Positions 20,701-32,049 of a stretch of 64,000 bases of DNA are shown here, in pieces. Every line of letters begins with the position of its first letter. Position 1 is the stretch's first letter. Source of the stretch: Lineus longissimus (Eukaryota; Nemertea; Pilidiophora; Heteronemertea; Lineidae); contig NC_088314.1 of the NCBI RefSeq assembly GCF_910592395.1, positions 14,632,001-14,696,000 of the forward strand, in the 5' to 3' direction. Under the pieces are notes generated by a model. That model was not told where the DNA came from. It searched no databases and worked only from the letters and a program-made list of their open reading frames with translations. Both the position numbers and the translations under genes were made by a program.

Positions 20701-22865
20701 GAACACAAAGATGGCCCCGATGTGGACAACCTTGGTACCATGATGCCACGTTGTGCTCCATAAAGCGGGGGATCCACTGTCGCGATTTTGGCTTGCGACG
20801 TTGATGCGATGGCTTGCTAAAATTTTAGATTAACGAAATGAACTACACAAAGCTGCGGAAGCTCTTGCCGACAACTGTGTAAATTATAATGGATTTATAA
20901 ACATGAATTTTGTATAATGGCCATTTGAAAAAAAATGAAAATTTGGCGATCGCAACTTCGTCGCAATTGCGTCGCAAGCCACAATCGCGACAGCATTCCC
21001 CACTTACGCCGCAAGATTTGTTCGTGTTTTTTTTCTATTGCAGCTAAGAAGAATGATCTTTACTACTTCTGCGGATACACGATGGCACTTGCAATGGTGC
21101 ATGTGTCGAAAGGACCACACTTTATCTCCCCCACAATGTACGATGCAATAACGAAGGGGCCCGAAGCGGTGCATCCTACCTTCGATGACGTTCACCCGCT
21201 GGAAATCCGTAATATGTTGATGAAGGTATTTAATTTAATTGTATAAAAAAGCACTCGAAAAAAAGTCCAAAGCAACACGGACCTAATACACAGGGATGCG
21301 CAACTTGCCGAATTTACTGGAAAACACATTGTGGAAAGCGGAAGTCTCCTTTTGGTCACGTGGCATTCGCTATAGGCAAAGGGCGAATGGCCAGATTGTG
21401 TCCATTGCCTTTCCAGGTCAATTTTCCTATACCTTTTGGCTGGTGTCGATAAAATAACATCCGTAGGTAATTTATTTTTTAGGCTTGTAGATCAGAACTC
21501 ACTTTTATTATGATTATCTCAAAACTATTTTTGTGTTGCGCAATGGCATGTATGTGAATGGGTTTGTTGCTAATCAGGTGATGTTCATGTGGCCGTGATT
21601 TTACTTACGTACGTTCTAGCAGTATTAGGGAGTTTAAGAATTCAAACGATAAACGTTAACTTTACGACAACGTTATTTTTCGTACTGCAATACGTCACAT
21701 TTTTGTTTACAATTTCGGTACGATGAATAACGTTGTCGTAAAGTTAACGTTTATCGTTTGAATTCTTAAACTCCCTATTAACCCAGTATGACCGGTTCTT
21801 ATATACTGATTAGATAAATGAGGCTACCAATATGGACGAGCTGCATAAAGCGATGGACGACGCGAGTACCTTTTTGGACATTTCTGGATGCTACATTCCA
21901 ATTCGCACTCTTGTAGACAAGGAAGTGGTAGTGACAGCCAGTGTCAAGTTCCAGGTGCTGACAAGAATAAGAGAATTCATGGACCGGTATGTACAAATTA
22001 GTGAGTAAACATTAGCCTGTAATGCAACTGTCAAAATGAAATATCGAACCCTTGTGAAGTAGAAGCACTGAGATTTCCCACTTTTATAGTAAAAAACTCG
22101 CTAAATGTATGCAAAGTGTCAACAAAAGGTATCTTACATTTTCTTCTTCAAGATTCGTTGCTGGTCTTTCTGTGCTGGGTGTGTACCAGAGAATAAAAGA
22201 AAACCCCGACATATTTAGGCCCATTTGGTGCTTCAAGCCTGAACGTCTCACTGTGGACACAATTAAGAATCTATTTGTGCAAGCCCTTCCCGAACCAGGC
22301 CACAATCTGAGAGATAGGAGTGCTTGCGTCCTGGCTTTCTGGTATGATTACCTGGAAGATGTACAAGGTAAGTGCACTCCAGACAACCTTCTCTAGATGT
22401 CCCTCCGTGATCTTCAGTCGTACGCCATTCAGGGTCAGGTTTTACAGTGACATTTCCTCACTCCCTTTTGTTCTTCATCAGGACGATATTTATTCGCTCA
22501 TCTGGGAGATTGTGAGCAGTTTAAAACTTACGTAGTTTGCTAATAATACAGACCGCAAGATTGCACGTGCATGTGGGATAAACCGCTCCCCTCCATTCAA
22601 ATATTGTGTCTCCTTATTTGCAGAAGGAAACTGCCAAGCCGAACTCAAGGACATTCTCTTCTTTGCAACAGGGGTTGAATACGTCCCACCTCTTGGATTC
22701 AACACGCAGCCCACTCTTGAATTTCACCAGGAAGGAAAATTTCCGATGGCAAGCACTTGTGAGTGCCAATTACGGTTGCCCCTGGATGAAATAGAAAACT
22801 ATGACCGGTTTAAGTCAAACATGGACGAAGGATTCCTGAACACTGTGGGCTTTGGGCGTGCCTAA
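17774..22865 (+). CDS. SAM-UIM-HECT E3 ubiquitin ligase, G2E3-like HECT domain
   Basis: Exons, with canonical sites and matching phases from the third on, are 17,774-17,839, 18,013-about 18,940, 19,487-19,582, 19,946-20,259, 21,044-21,225, 21,814-21,986, 22,153-22,367 and 22,624-22,865 (TAA). The first two join as a SAM domain (IPDIVLENIRQQK, then IDGDVVRVLDESQL and LGDRSMLR). Exon 2 continues with a region of unknown fold and a proline/serine-rich stretch. The 19,487 exon holds a UIM (EEDDEDLNLAIAASLADA). The last five exons form a HECT domain with DDGGPTQEFFTLLL, GVYQRI, GFNTQPTLEF and the STCECQLRLP catalytic-cysteine loop near the end. HECT ligases pass ubiquitin from that cysteine to substrates. 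The donor of exon 2 is unresolved (its frame stops at 18,943-18,945), and a small exon around 18,980-19,130 is possible. The N-terminal exon is not found. Confidence 0.85.
20767..21003. repeat. MITE in an intron of the HECT gene
   Basis: About 45-bp imperfect inverted arms: the left begins GGGGGATCCACTGTCGCGAT and the right ends with the complement (ATCGCGACAGCATTCCCCA). They enclose about 130 bp of AT-rich DNA with no coding potential. It lies between the third and fourth HECT-region coding exons listed. Confidence 0.7.
21628..21775. repeat. 148-bp MITE with TA target duplication and GGGAGTTT ends
   Basis: Arms of about 60 bp are almost perfectly complementary (GGGAGTTTAAGAATTCAAAC at the left), with a short loop, and TA flanks each side (21,626-21,627 and 21,776-21,777). 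The size, hairpin form and TA duplication fit a Tc1/mariner-type MITE. The half-site at about 23,933-23,955 resembles one arm. Confidence 0.8.
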
Positions 22866-24168
22866 ACTCCTGGTTCTTCGCAATCACTTGAAAAGCCGTC
22901 ACTGTCACTGTGTAAAAGCTTATTGTTGCAATATGCCAGACGAACATTCCATTGACCAATGTAATTTGTTGTTTTTTAATAATATTTTTATACTGAACAC
23001 AGTTCAACTTTTGATAATGTTTCTGTACTGAACATAGTCCGACTATGTAACGCTTTTGTACTGAACAGGGTGAAGTTCTGTAATTGATTTTATGTTGTGT
23101 ATCATACTCGGGGAAAAATACAGAAATTTTTCATTCTTGTATCAAACTAAACTGGTCCAACTCGCAACTCGCCGCAATGTAATCTTTTGAATTACCCATA
23201 TAAACTTTATAATGCCGAATCAATGTGGAGGTTAAGATTATATTCTCCGACCCTGAATTAGCAGTGACTCAGTAAAAGCGCTACTCCACTTCGAGTTTTA
23301 TCGAGAAAAGTAGTTCTCGGTGAGTAATTCACCCTTGGTTTTTTACTGGTTAACTCACCTTATGACCTTTCGTCAGACCGATGAAAGTAACATCGGGCAA
23401 CGGCGGAACTGTCTATGGACAGCAAACTTCAGGGAGAAAGCTCTCAAGTTGAGTTAGTGACTTACATCAGGAAGAGATAACCTCCTGCTTACATGTAATT
23501 AGTTATTTGTTCAGTTAGCATTCCCAAGGAAATATTGTATACAGAAAGTCTTAAGAATTCCTGGTGGTTTATAGTTTAGAACTAGGGGAAACACTACGAT
23601 TATGACGACGTAGAATATGACAAGTGAGGTCTGAGCCGCTGTGGGTGAACCTCCCTGAGAAATCAACATTGACTACATACATGTAATGTATAGGCAGTAT
23701 TAAGGCATTGTTTAATGAAAAAAAGAAGAATAAGAAGTTAAGAAATAAAGTTTACTTTTTTATTATAAAATACATAAGTGTCAGTGTTGTTCTTTCCAGC
23801 TGATGGCCTGTTGGAAGTGCGCAGTGGCATGTGAGTGGTAGTGATGTACTAATACGGCTGAACATCGAGTTCCCGCCCACTTTACAAACTGGAGGGCACG
23901 AAGCCGAATTATAACTGAACTGCGTCTTGCGGAAACTCCCTATTGTCGTAAATTTAACGTATCTGTTTCAGTTTCGCAATCAAGCTCCATTTACCTGTGG
24001 CACGATAAGCTAACTGAAGCTTATTTTTTGGCAATGGTGGCCGATTCTACGGCACCTTTCTGGCGAAAAACAAGTTAAAACTCCAAAACGTAGCTTGATC
24101 GTCGCCATTTAGAAAATCAGTTAACTTTCAAGAGTTTTACTTACTGGCTGATTGAACAACAGGCAATT
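22866..24168. other. 3' region of the HECT gene and spacer
   Basis: Three loose copies of a TACTGAACA-containing unit lie at about 22,990-23,075. A possible polyadenylation signal AATAAA is at 23,744-23,749, far from the stop codon. No other gene is visible. Confidence 0.45.
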
Positions 24169-26095
24169 TCACTGAAGATAGACATCTAATTTATCTAGCA
24201 GATAAACCAAATTATCTGCAGCGTCGTCCAACGACTGGGCCATGGATCTGTTTCCTTCTGTCATCAAGAATTGGAAAATTTCTTGGTGTTCCGCCCTACT
24301 TACTGTAGGTGGCGTGTTGGTCAATAGGTCCGATAGAACGTTTAGTTCAGTTTCATCGATGCCTCGCTTGCAGTCAGTACCACCACTTAACTCAGGGATG
24401 TGGTGAAGAACCTCTGGTTTCCCCGGGGGCGAATTCGGATTGCGGCAATCACGAATGTAATGAGTATTCCACAACATTCTGATTTCATCCAACTCTTCAC
24501 GCAGCAGATCCATGTAACAAAATCTACAACAGTCGATGTCGAGGCTGCTCGAGGTGTCGATTATGCCAGCATGAGCCAATTCTTTGAAATGCTCTATCCA
24601 CGTATTCATGCCCCTGCAACCGAACTTTGACCACCAGCTTTCTATGCGCTGATTCGCTGTGGAGCGCCCGTACAAGAAAACTGTGTCTTGTATTGCGCGC
24701 ACATCATTGTTAGCAGAGCGAAGAAAACGATGCATTTGTTCAATATTTACGTTTTCCGTGCCACGGTCGCCTCGGACAACATTCGGCAGTCCCTTTGCAT
24801 CTTTCACAGCAACCGAAAAGTATGTACACACGACTGAAGGGTCATTATTGGTTGATGCCGCGGCTAACCATAATATTTTCCTAGAGTATCCATCGATACA
24901 ACCATGCACACACAATCCAAATTCTTTCAACTTGTCCCACCCATCAATATGCCAGGCGTCATTCGGCCCTCTGGTGAAGTACTGCCTCCTACGTAATCGT
25001 CTTTGTCGGCGAATTAGCACACCATCTGGGTCAAGAACATTAAGAATCTTGCGAACTGTTTCTCTGTCGGTCACTATCTGATGAATCTTAGTAATTTTCT
25101 CATGCATTGATCTGTACCCGAGGTCCCTGCCGGTTTTCTGCATTTCTTCTCGAATGCCATTTATGATAGTCTGGATACTATCTCTTGAACCACGTCGCCT
25201 AAGGCCAAGCCGTTTCAAAATACGCTTGAGCTGTCGAAGACCTGAAAGATCAGATACCAAGATCATTTAATGTTGATTGTTTTACAATTAATTTTAAACA
25301 ACGTTTTTCCTAATTTCCACATCGGTGCATGATAATTATTCTAACCTCAGTGGTAATTATTCAAACCTCGGTGGTAATTATTCTCACCGTGATGGCAATT
25401 GCCACCGCAAGCATATTGGATGTCGGGATTGGCAGCCTCGAAGCCCCCGAACGTCATATAGCCAGCAGGGGCCCATCTAGGATTTGGGGGACGGTGGGTT
25501 TCGCAAGCATGCATGCAGCGCCGAATGCGCGTTGAAAGCTCCAGATGCCCGCCTGCGAAATTTTTTTCCCACTTGGTGTTCCGGACACCACGTTTTTTTC
25601 ATAACCTTCATTCTATTCTGACCCTAACCCTACCGTAACACTTACCCTACACTAACCTTAAACCCTCACCCCAACCCCAACCAATCATGCTTGCGGTGGA
25701 AATATTTGCCACCGTGGTGAGGATAATTACCACCCAGGTTCAAATAAATTACCACCGAGGTGGTACTTTAATGTTACTTTGAAAGCACTACAACCAGGGC
25801 GTCGGAAAGGCTAGATGGTTCTACAGTTTACTTGGAAAAGGGCAGCAAGCAAGCACTGACGCCCTTCCTCCCCCCCCCCCCCCCCACACACACACTCCGA
25901 GGACATTGAGTGCCACATACAATATATAGGCCTAGGCCTACTGTAAAAATTACCTATAGTACTACTGTGAAAACAGTATAGAAATCCGAGAATTTCATTG
26001 TTCTTAAAGCCGAGACGGAAATATTGGCCAATCAGTTCATCTCTGTCGACGTCTAGTTGATCTGCATTGTCCTTAGGTAGATAAAATGCAGCCAT
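24169..26095 (-). CDS. DDE integrase-core protein, two exons
   Basis: Exon 1 is 26,095-25,954 (MAAFYLPKDN to the donor ATAG|GTAATT). Exon 2 is 25,241-24,169 after a CTTTCAG acceptor. Phases fit and the join gives NEILGFLYCFHSSTI followed by GLRQLKRILKRLG, a helix-turn-helix, in a protein of about 404 residues. An RNase H-like integrase core follows, with D147 in WHIDGW, D206 in RGDRGTEN and E248 in QRIESWW (41 residues between the last two). This kind of integrase-core protein is found in many animals and fungi and derives from a DDE transposon. I see no terminal repeats around it, so domestication is possible. All three acidic residues are kept. The intron holds a fold-back MITE. Confidence 0.8.
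25344..25763. repeat. 420-bp fold-back element in the integrase intron
   Basis: About 77-bp imperfect arms are inverted repeats of each other, each with three spaced copies of a GGTGGTAATTAT-like motif and ending inward at CACCGCAAGCAT / ATGCTTGCGGTG (25,407 and 25,687 areas). The middle has CCTAACCCTA-like tracts at about 25,620-25,680. No coding capacity. Confidence 0.75.
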
Positions 26096-26119
26096 GTGGA
26101 TGCCAAGAGTAGGGTAAGG

Positions 26120-27430
26120 TACGGTGGCCTAGCACATGAAAAAGTATTAACAAAATGGCTGTTCGCAAAGTTTGACCTTGACCGTGACCTTTCGAGGCGG
26201 AACCAATCATATCAGCGGAATTAATTATTTTGTTCCCGTGGAGAAAAGTATTTATTTCCGTGGAGATAAATGTTATTTCCGTGGAGATAAATGTTATTTC
26301 CGTGGAGAAAAGTATTTATTTCCGTGGAGATAAATGTTATTTCCGTGGAGAAAAATATTTATTTCCGTGGAGATAAATGTTATTTCCGTGGAGATAAATG
26401 TTATTTCCGTGGAGAAAAGTATTTATTTCCGTGGAGATAAATGTTATTTCCGTGGAGAAAAATATTTATTTCCGTGGAGATAAATGTTATTTCCGTGGAG
26501 AAAAGTATTTATTTCCGTGGAGAAAAGTATTTATTTCCGTGGAGATAAATGTTATTTCCGTGGAGAAAAGTATTTATTTCCGTGGAGATAAATGTTATTT
26601 CCGTGGAGAAAAGTATTTATTTCCGTGGAGAAAAGTATTTATTTCCGTGGAGATAAATGTTATTTCCGTGGAGATAAATGTTATTTCCGTGGACGAAAGT
26701 ATTTATTTCCGTGGAGAAAAGTATTTATTTCCGTGGAGAAAAGTATTTATTTCCGTGGAGATAAATGTTATTTCCGTGGAGATAAATGTTATTTCCGTGG
26801 AGAAAAGTATTTATTTCCGTGGAGAAAAGTATTTATTTCCGTGGAGATAAATGTTATTTCCGTGGAGAAAAATATTTATTTCCGTGGAGAAAAGTATTTA
26901 TTTCCGTGGAGATAAATGTTATTTCCGTGGAGATAAATGTTATTTCCGTGGAGAAAAGTATTTATTTCCGTGGAGAAAAGTATTTATTTCCGTGGAGATA
27001 AATGTTATTTCCGTGGAGAAAAGTATTTATTTCCGTGGAGAAAAGTATTTATTTCCGTGGAGATAAATGTTATTTCCGTGGAGAAAAATATTTATTTCCG
27101 TGGAGAAAAGTATTTATTTCCGTGGAGATAAATGTTATTTCCGTGGAGATAAATGTTATTTCCGTGGAGAAAAGTATTTATTTCCGTGGAGAAAAGTATT
27201 TATTTCCGTGGAGATAAATGTTATTTCCGTGGAGATAAATGTTATTTCCGTGGAGAAAAGTATTTATTTCCGTGGAGAAAAGTATTTATTTCCGTGGAGA
27301 AAATACTTAATTCCGTGGAGAAAATACTTAATTCCGTGGAGAAAATACTTAATTCCGTGGAGAAAATTCGAGAAAAAAAAATCGTATTTGAATCTAAAAA
27401 AAAACATGATGTCCCTAATGGGCCACCGTA
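26120..27430 (+). mobile_element. Satellite-bearing TIR element, copy 2, complete
   Basis: The 1,311-bp element starts TACGGTGGCC and ends GGCCACCGTA; read with TA as target duplication, its inverted repeats are CGGTGGCC. Between them are a short left segment with CCAATCATATCAGCGG, about 52 units of the two-type 21/22-bp satellite (26,236-27,358), and a right segment that matches copy 1. Near the right end three units are variants ending TACTTAA. It is non-coding and inverted relative to copy 1. Confidence 0.85.
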
Positions 27431-30358
27431 ACATGTAGTTCAAGTTGATGAAGAAAATGACACTAATGTGATAAAAATATCTGGTCAAGTACGACTTGGA
27501 TCATGATGACACATGTGCTTTCCCTCTTCTTCAAGAATTAAAGAAGGGGTCTCTTATTATCTAAGAATGACACTGTCTCTCGTGCTGAGTCGTCAGGAAA
27601 TTTGTTCTATCATGTTAGTTCCTCTGTATCCTGCACCTATCCTTCAACTTCCAGCAATCCTAATTTGCCTCTTGTTTATAGCGAAGTTTCATCCTGTATC
27701 TGTCAGTTCATTACTCCTTCGAACACACCAGTGTTTTCATTGTCTTAGCAGTGTCCGTATTTCAATCGTCTTGGTTACAATCTATCCATGTGTTAGGCCT
27801 GATGTAGATCTTAAAGAGGAAACTGACCTCAAGGCATCTTGCCTAACAGGGGATATTTGACCACTTTCTGGATTTATTCTGTGTTGGCCTGATGTTGATC
27901 TTGATTTTTCAGGCGTCTTGCCTCACAGTGATTAAGATGGTGAACCCAGCACAACTTCGAAACCACATAATCAACACCAGAAAACCACACATAACTTCTC
28001 TCAGGCAAGCTTCCGATTCTATGGTGGACATAAAATCACTCCTTATGCAACCAAATCAGGGTCATTTATTCGCATCAATGTTTGACATCAATGAATTTCA
28101 TCCCTGACCTTTCAACATCACTAACATGGCAACCAAATGGAACAGTCCGAACATCATGTGCAAGGAAGAGGAGAGCATTTCCTTTATAAATCCAGACTCA
28201 GGATGCCACCACTCGCGCATTGCAGAAGATAAACCAAACTATCAACAATGACCACAATCATCCCCCAGGGGTCAAAAGTGGCCAATGACATGGTGGCCTA
28301 CCAATGTCATTGCAAGGCAATTATATTATCATTCTTCTAACTGCAGACTGTTTTAATTAAAATTCAATGTTTTGGTTCAAACTTCAAAGTTTGTGGTGAA
28401 CCCAGCACAACTTCGAAACCACATAATCAACGACCAGAAAACCACACATAACTAGGAGGCGTCATAATATTTACCTCTAGAACAGAGAAAATGACGACGT
28501 CATGCCTCGCGAATGTCGTCTCTGAAATGACGTAGTGACGTGACGCGACATCACAGTCATTATTTCAACCTAGCTGCAGGTGAGCGCCTCTGTTGCATCA
28601 GCACCACGTCACGGGTTAGTTTCCATGCTGGTTCCTCATTGTCATGATAATTTACATTTCACACACTGTCATTTACAGTTCTGACCTTCCACACAGTGCA
28701 ATCAATAGACGTCTAAGTTCAGATGGTCACAAAATGCCAACCAAACAATCATTAAACAGCAATTTCATGCAATATTGTCATGATGCATTCAGCAGACAGG
28801 AATTTTCCACTATTTACCAGCACAAATCACAAACACATACAGATTTCTGCACTTTGGTTACATTCAACATGTGGGAACATGAAGTGGCCACAAGGAGAGT
28901 CCACCTTAAACACAATATCACCATTTCGACAAAACAAAATAATCTAAGACCCTTTCACCTCAGCTGCTCTCAAAATATTTGTATTCCTATACATACATAA
29001 ATATGTCCCTTTCTTTCCTTCATTCAGTGCCAAAATCACGGCCATGGCGATTTAGCGGATCCTGCGGATTCTGCGGAACCTGCGGAATCTGGTCTGCAGC
29101 GGATTTTCTATGTTATGCGTATCCGGTCGTTTCGCTCCCTGACGTTTTTGCCCCCGAACTTAGCCTAATACCATTTGGCCCCACCTGGTGGCGCTGAAGT
29201 TGGCCGCTGCCGTGATGTAATGTAATCAAGCTAAATCAAGAGAGTGTCTGAGAGTCACTCTCATAAGGTTAGGAAACGTGACCCGCGCACTGACAGTCCA
29301 GTCCGCTGACACGCCAACCGCTCGATGGTACCCCACACGTGACCGATTGGACTGGCCAATCCTATTGGTTTGCTCCTAGAGTATTCTTTTTTAGTACGTT
29401 ATGTGCATTTGGTTATTATTTATGATAATTATCATTTAATGGGAACAAAAAAGCTTAGTTCACCAATATTCGCTTGGGAGATATAAATTGGATTTGGTGA
29501 TCTTTAAATGAGCTTCTTATTATAGGCATATTATGAGAATTATTTCAGATGGCATCAAAAATATACTCTTAAATACACTTTTATTCCCGTAAACAACATC
29601 AACTGATCAACATTGCGCCCACGGCAAGTTTCTTGAATCGCACTGAAAATAAGCTGGTACAAAACAACGATTATGATTGGCCCGCATAAGTAGGGTACGG
29701 ACGCACTGTTGGGGTATCAGCGGACTGGACTGTCAGTGAACGGGGCACGTTTCCTACCTTACTCGTCACTCTACCCAAAAATAGTCGTTTCGCCTCCTGG
29801 GACTTGGGGTAGTTTTAAGGATTGTTGCAAGGATCTCGGGCTTGTCACCTGTCATCGCATGATCTTGCTGGCTGTTTGGTCATCAAGACTGATGATTGAC
29901 TCGGGTGGACGTTTTAGAAAAATCTTTTATTTATTATCATGCGAGTGGGAAATTCTCTGTTCAAACTGACTTGTCATCTGGGAGTCCTGGACATTATCAG
30001 TCATCATGTGACTTGAATATCTTACTTATGATGGATCATCAAGGCAATCGTATAAACCAATCACATTGACCCCAGCAAAAATCCTATTGATATAGTGTCA
30101 GGTAGTCCTACTATCATCATGTGACCACCACACTCATTAGCAATTCATCTCACCTGTGATGGACACCATGACTAGCAGTATCACTCAGTCTTCATACATT
30201 TCACAGGCTCCTACTCCTAGTTGGAGCACAATTGAGACAACATTCTGTCACATTTACCAACTGCTCATCAATTCACTTTCAGCATCACAAATAAGAATTA
30301 TCTCCAGAAAATCAATCTACTTCATCGACAAATCATGTTATTCCCTTCTTTATTTCAG
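27431..30358. other. Low-coding region with short duplications
   Basis: No convincing gene except possible early exons of the RPA-like gene near 30,156-30,220. A 60-bp segment at 27,940-28,000 recurs at 28,390-28,452. Bases 29,040-29,090 hold short GCGGA(A/T)CCTGCGGA-type repeats. Confidence 0.45.
28214..28392. repeat. Dispersed repeat, copy 1
   Basis: About 180 bases from CGCGCATTGCAGAAG to CTTCAAAGTTT are nearly identical to 63,547-63,724. Nothing shows what moved it. Confidence 0.85.
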
Positions 30359-31374
30359 CAGCCAACACCTCATCAACTCAGCAAAATCTCTTTCAACCCA
30401 CAGCTGTTCCCACAGGTGAGCTTTTCTTTAGTAACTCACTTCTCCCATTCTCAAAACAAACACATGTCGTCTAAACAGGCATTGCAATACCCATTGTGCC
30501 ACATCACAACAGCCATGTTGGAGGATAGAAGATGACATGAGTCAATGTTTGCTCCTTGCTAATTTGGTCCTCACATTTCATTGCATCAGTTGTGACGTAC
30601 ATTGCATGTTTTTTTGGCAGCTTTTGTGAAGGATCTTCACAAAACAACAAAAGAAATTCACATGTAACCATTATAATGAATATAACTTATCTCTCAACTA
30701 ATGATCACATTCCTCTCCTTCCAGATACCTCTCAAACATACACTGGATTGATCCATCAGCTGGCCTTCCAATCAACATTCCTTACATTTACCCTACAAGA
30801 CAACGAAAACCAGTATAGAAGAGCAATCACCTGGCTCCCTAATCGATTCAAAGAAGACCTAACACAAGCAATGGACAGCAGAACACCAATTGCCATTCTT
30901 AATTGCGGCACAACTCCATCAAAGTATAATCCACCAGAAAAAGATCTCAAATTACTGCCCAGGACCACACTCCTCAAACCACAACATCAACTGAACTTTG
31001 TGTACAGAAAGCCTACAATAGTCGTAACGAACATCAATGATATTGAAACCAAGAATCCTGGAGAGATGATGAACGTCAGTGTCAAAGTGGTTCTGGTCAA
31101 TGACCCCATTGAAACAAAAAAGAACAAAAAGCAGGAGAATATGCGCCTGCAAATAAAATATATTGCTGATGCCAATGGCATGGTTGAAATCTCCACATGG
31201 GAACAACACATCTTTGACCTACAGGAGAACCAATCATACAACATCGCAAATCTTGTCGTCAAATCCTTCCATGACAAAACATCCTTATCAACAACAACAT
31301 CCACTCAGATACACCACATTGATCCCATTGAAAATTGCATGGAAATCCCAAAAACAACAAATCAAACATCCTAG
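30359..31374 (+). CDS. Helitron-type RPA-like single-stranded DNA-binding protein (partial)
   Basis: Exon 30,359-30,415 (AANTSSTQQNLFQP) joins in phase to 30,725-31,374, beginning TSQTYTGLIHQLAF. The large exon reads as tandem OB-fold material with AITWLPNRFKEDL, IVVTNINDIETKNPGEM, a charged KKNKKQENMRLQIKYIAD loop, GMVEISTWEQHIFDL and NLVVKSFHDK, the order seen in RPA70-like proteins. Animal Helitrons often carry such a gene beside Rep-helicase. The start exon is probably near 30,159 and a further zinc-finger-like piece (FRCLSCQAL) lies near 31,396. Both are uncertain. It may be a relic. Confidence 0.55.
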
Positions 31375-31596
31375 TTATCGACATTGAAAAACATTTCAGG
31401 TGCCTGTCATGCCAGGCTCTGAACACTTACAACTATTCGTGCATCCGCGAGCAATGACACACATGAGCTCATATTCAGACGCCAGCTCCTAGACGAAGTA
31501 ATTACTGCAATAAAACAAGCTCAGCAACAAGACGACGATGAGTCACCATCAGCACATGACATTGAATCCTTCTGAATTATCCATCACCGTTCATTG

Positions 31597-31689
31597 TAAC
31601 CTTCTTCAACATCACAAAAATAGAACTTGAGTTTTCACCACTAGAGTAGGATGAAGTCAGTTAAAGATTTGTGGTACTGTTCTGCCTTC
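31597..31689. repeat. Dispersed repeat, copy 1
   Basis: About 93 bases, including CACCACTAGAGTAGGATGAA and the run up to GTTCTGCCTTC, match 62,129-62,221 with few differences. Confidence 0.8.
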
Positions 31690-31906
31690 AGAGAAAACCA
31701 CGGCAATATTACCAAGCCCTCGGCTGCCTAGTCACCTCCTATTCGGCACAAACAGTTACCATCATCAAATTGCACAAAAAATGGAAAAATTCAAAAACTG
31801 ACGAAATAATCACATTTTTCCCACTTCATTTCCGAGTGAAGCCTCCCTGCAGAGATAATTTTCCTACAGATCAATACACTGTGACGCGCTGCGCGGGGTT
31901 TGAAAT

Positions 31907-31942
31907 CTACAATCTGACGTCATCGATGACGTCAGATTGTAG
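31907..31942. repeat. 36-bp perfect palindrome with two CRE-like sites
   Basis: The two 18-base arms are exact reverse complements around ATCGAT, and each arm contains TGACGTCA. Right next to it, 31,953-32,003, is a second inverted repeat (CCCCGCTACTGCGACGT / ACGTCGTAATAGCGGGG) with a 16-base loop. Confidence 0.85.
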
Positions 31943-32049
31943 CTGCGACACCCCGCTACTGCGACGTGAATGGAAATGATGATACGTCGTAATAGCGGGG
32001 TGACGTGAACTCGGACTTCGGAGTGCACTGACATTGCGCGAAACGTCTT

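Noticed and set aside
24659-25081. A 140-codon plus-strand frame
   Set aside because: It is the shadow of the integrase exon on the other strand.
15946-27358. Regular 21/22-bp arrays that look like CRISPR or protein repeats with long open frames
   Set aside because: Monomers touch each other without unique spacers, the genome is eukaryotic, and the many open frames arise only because neither unit contains a stop in those frames.
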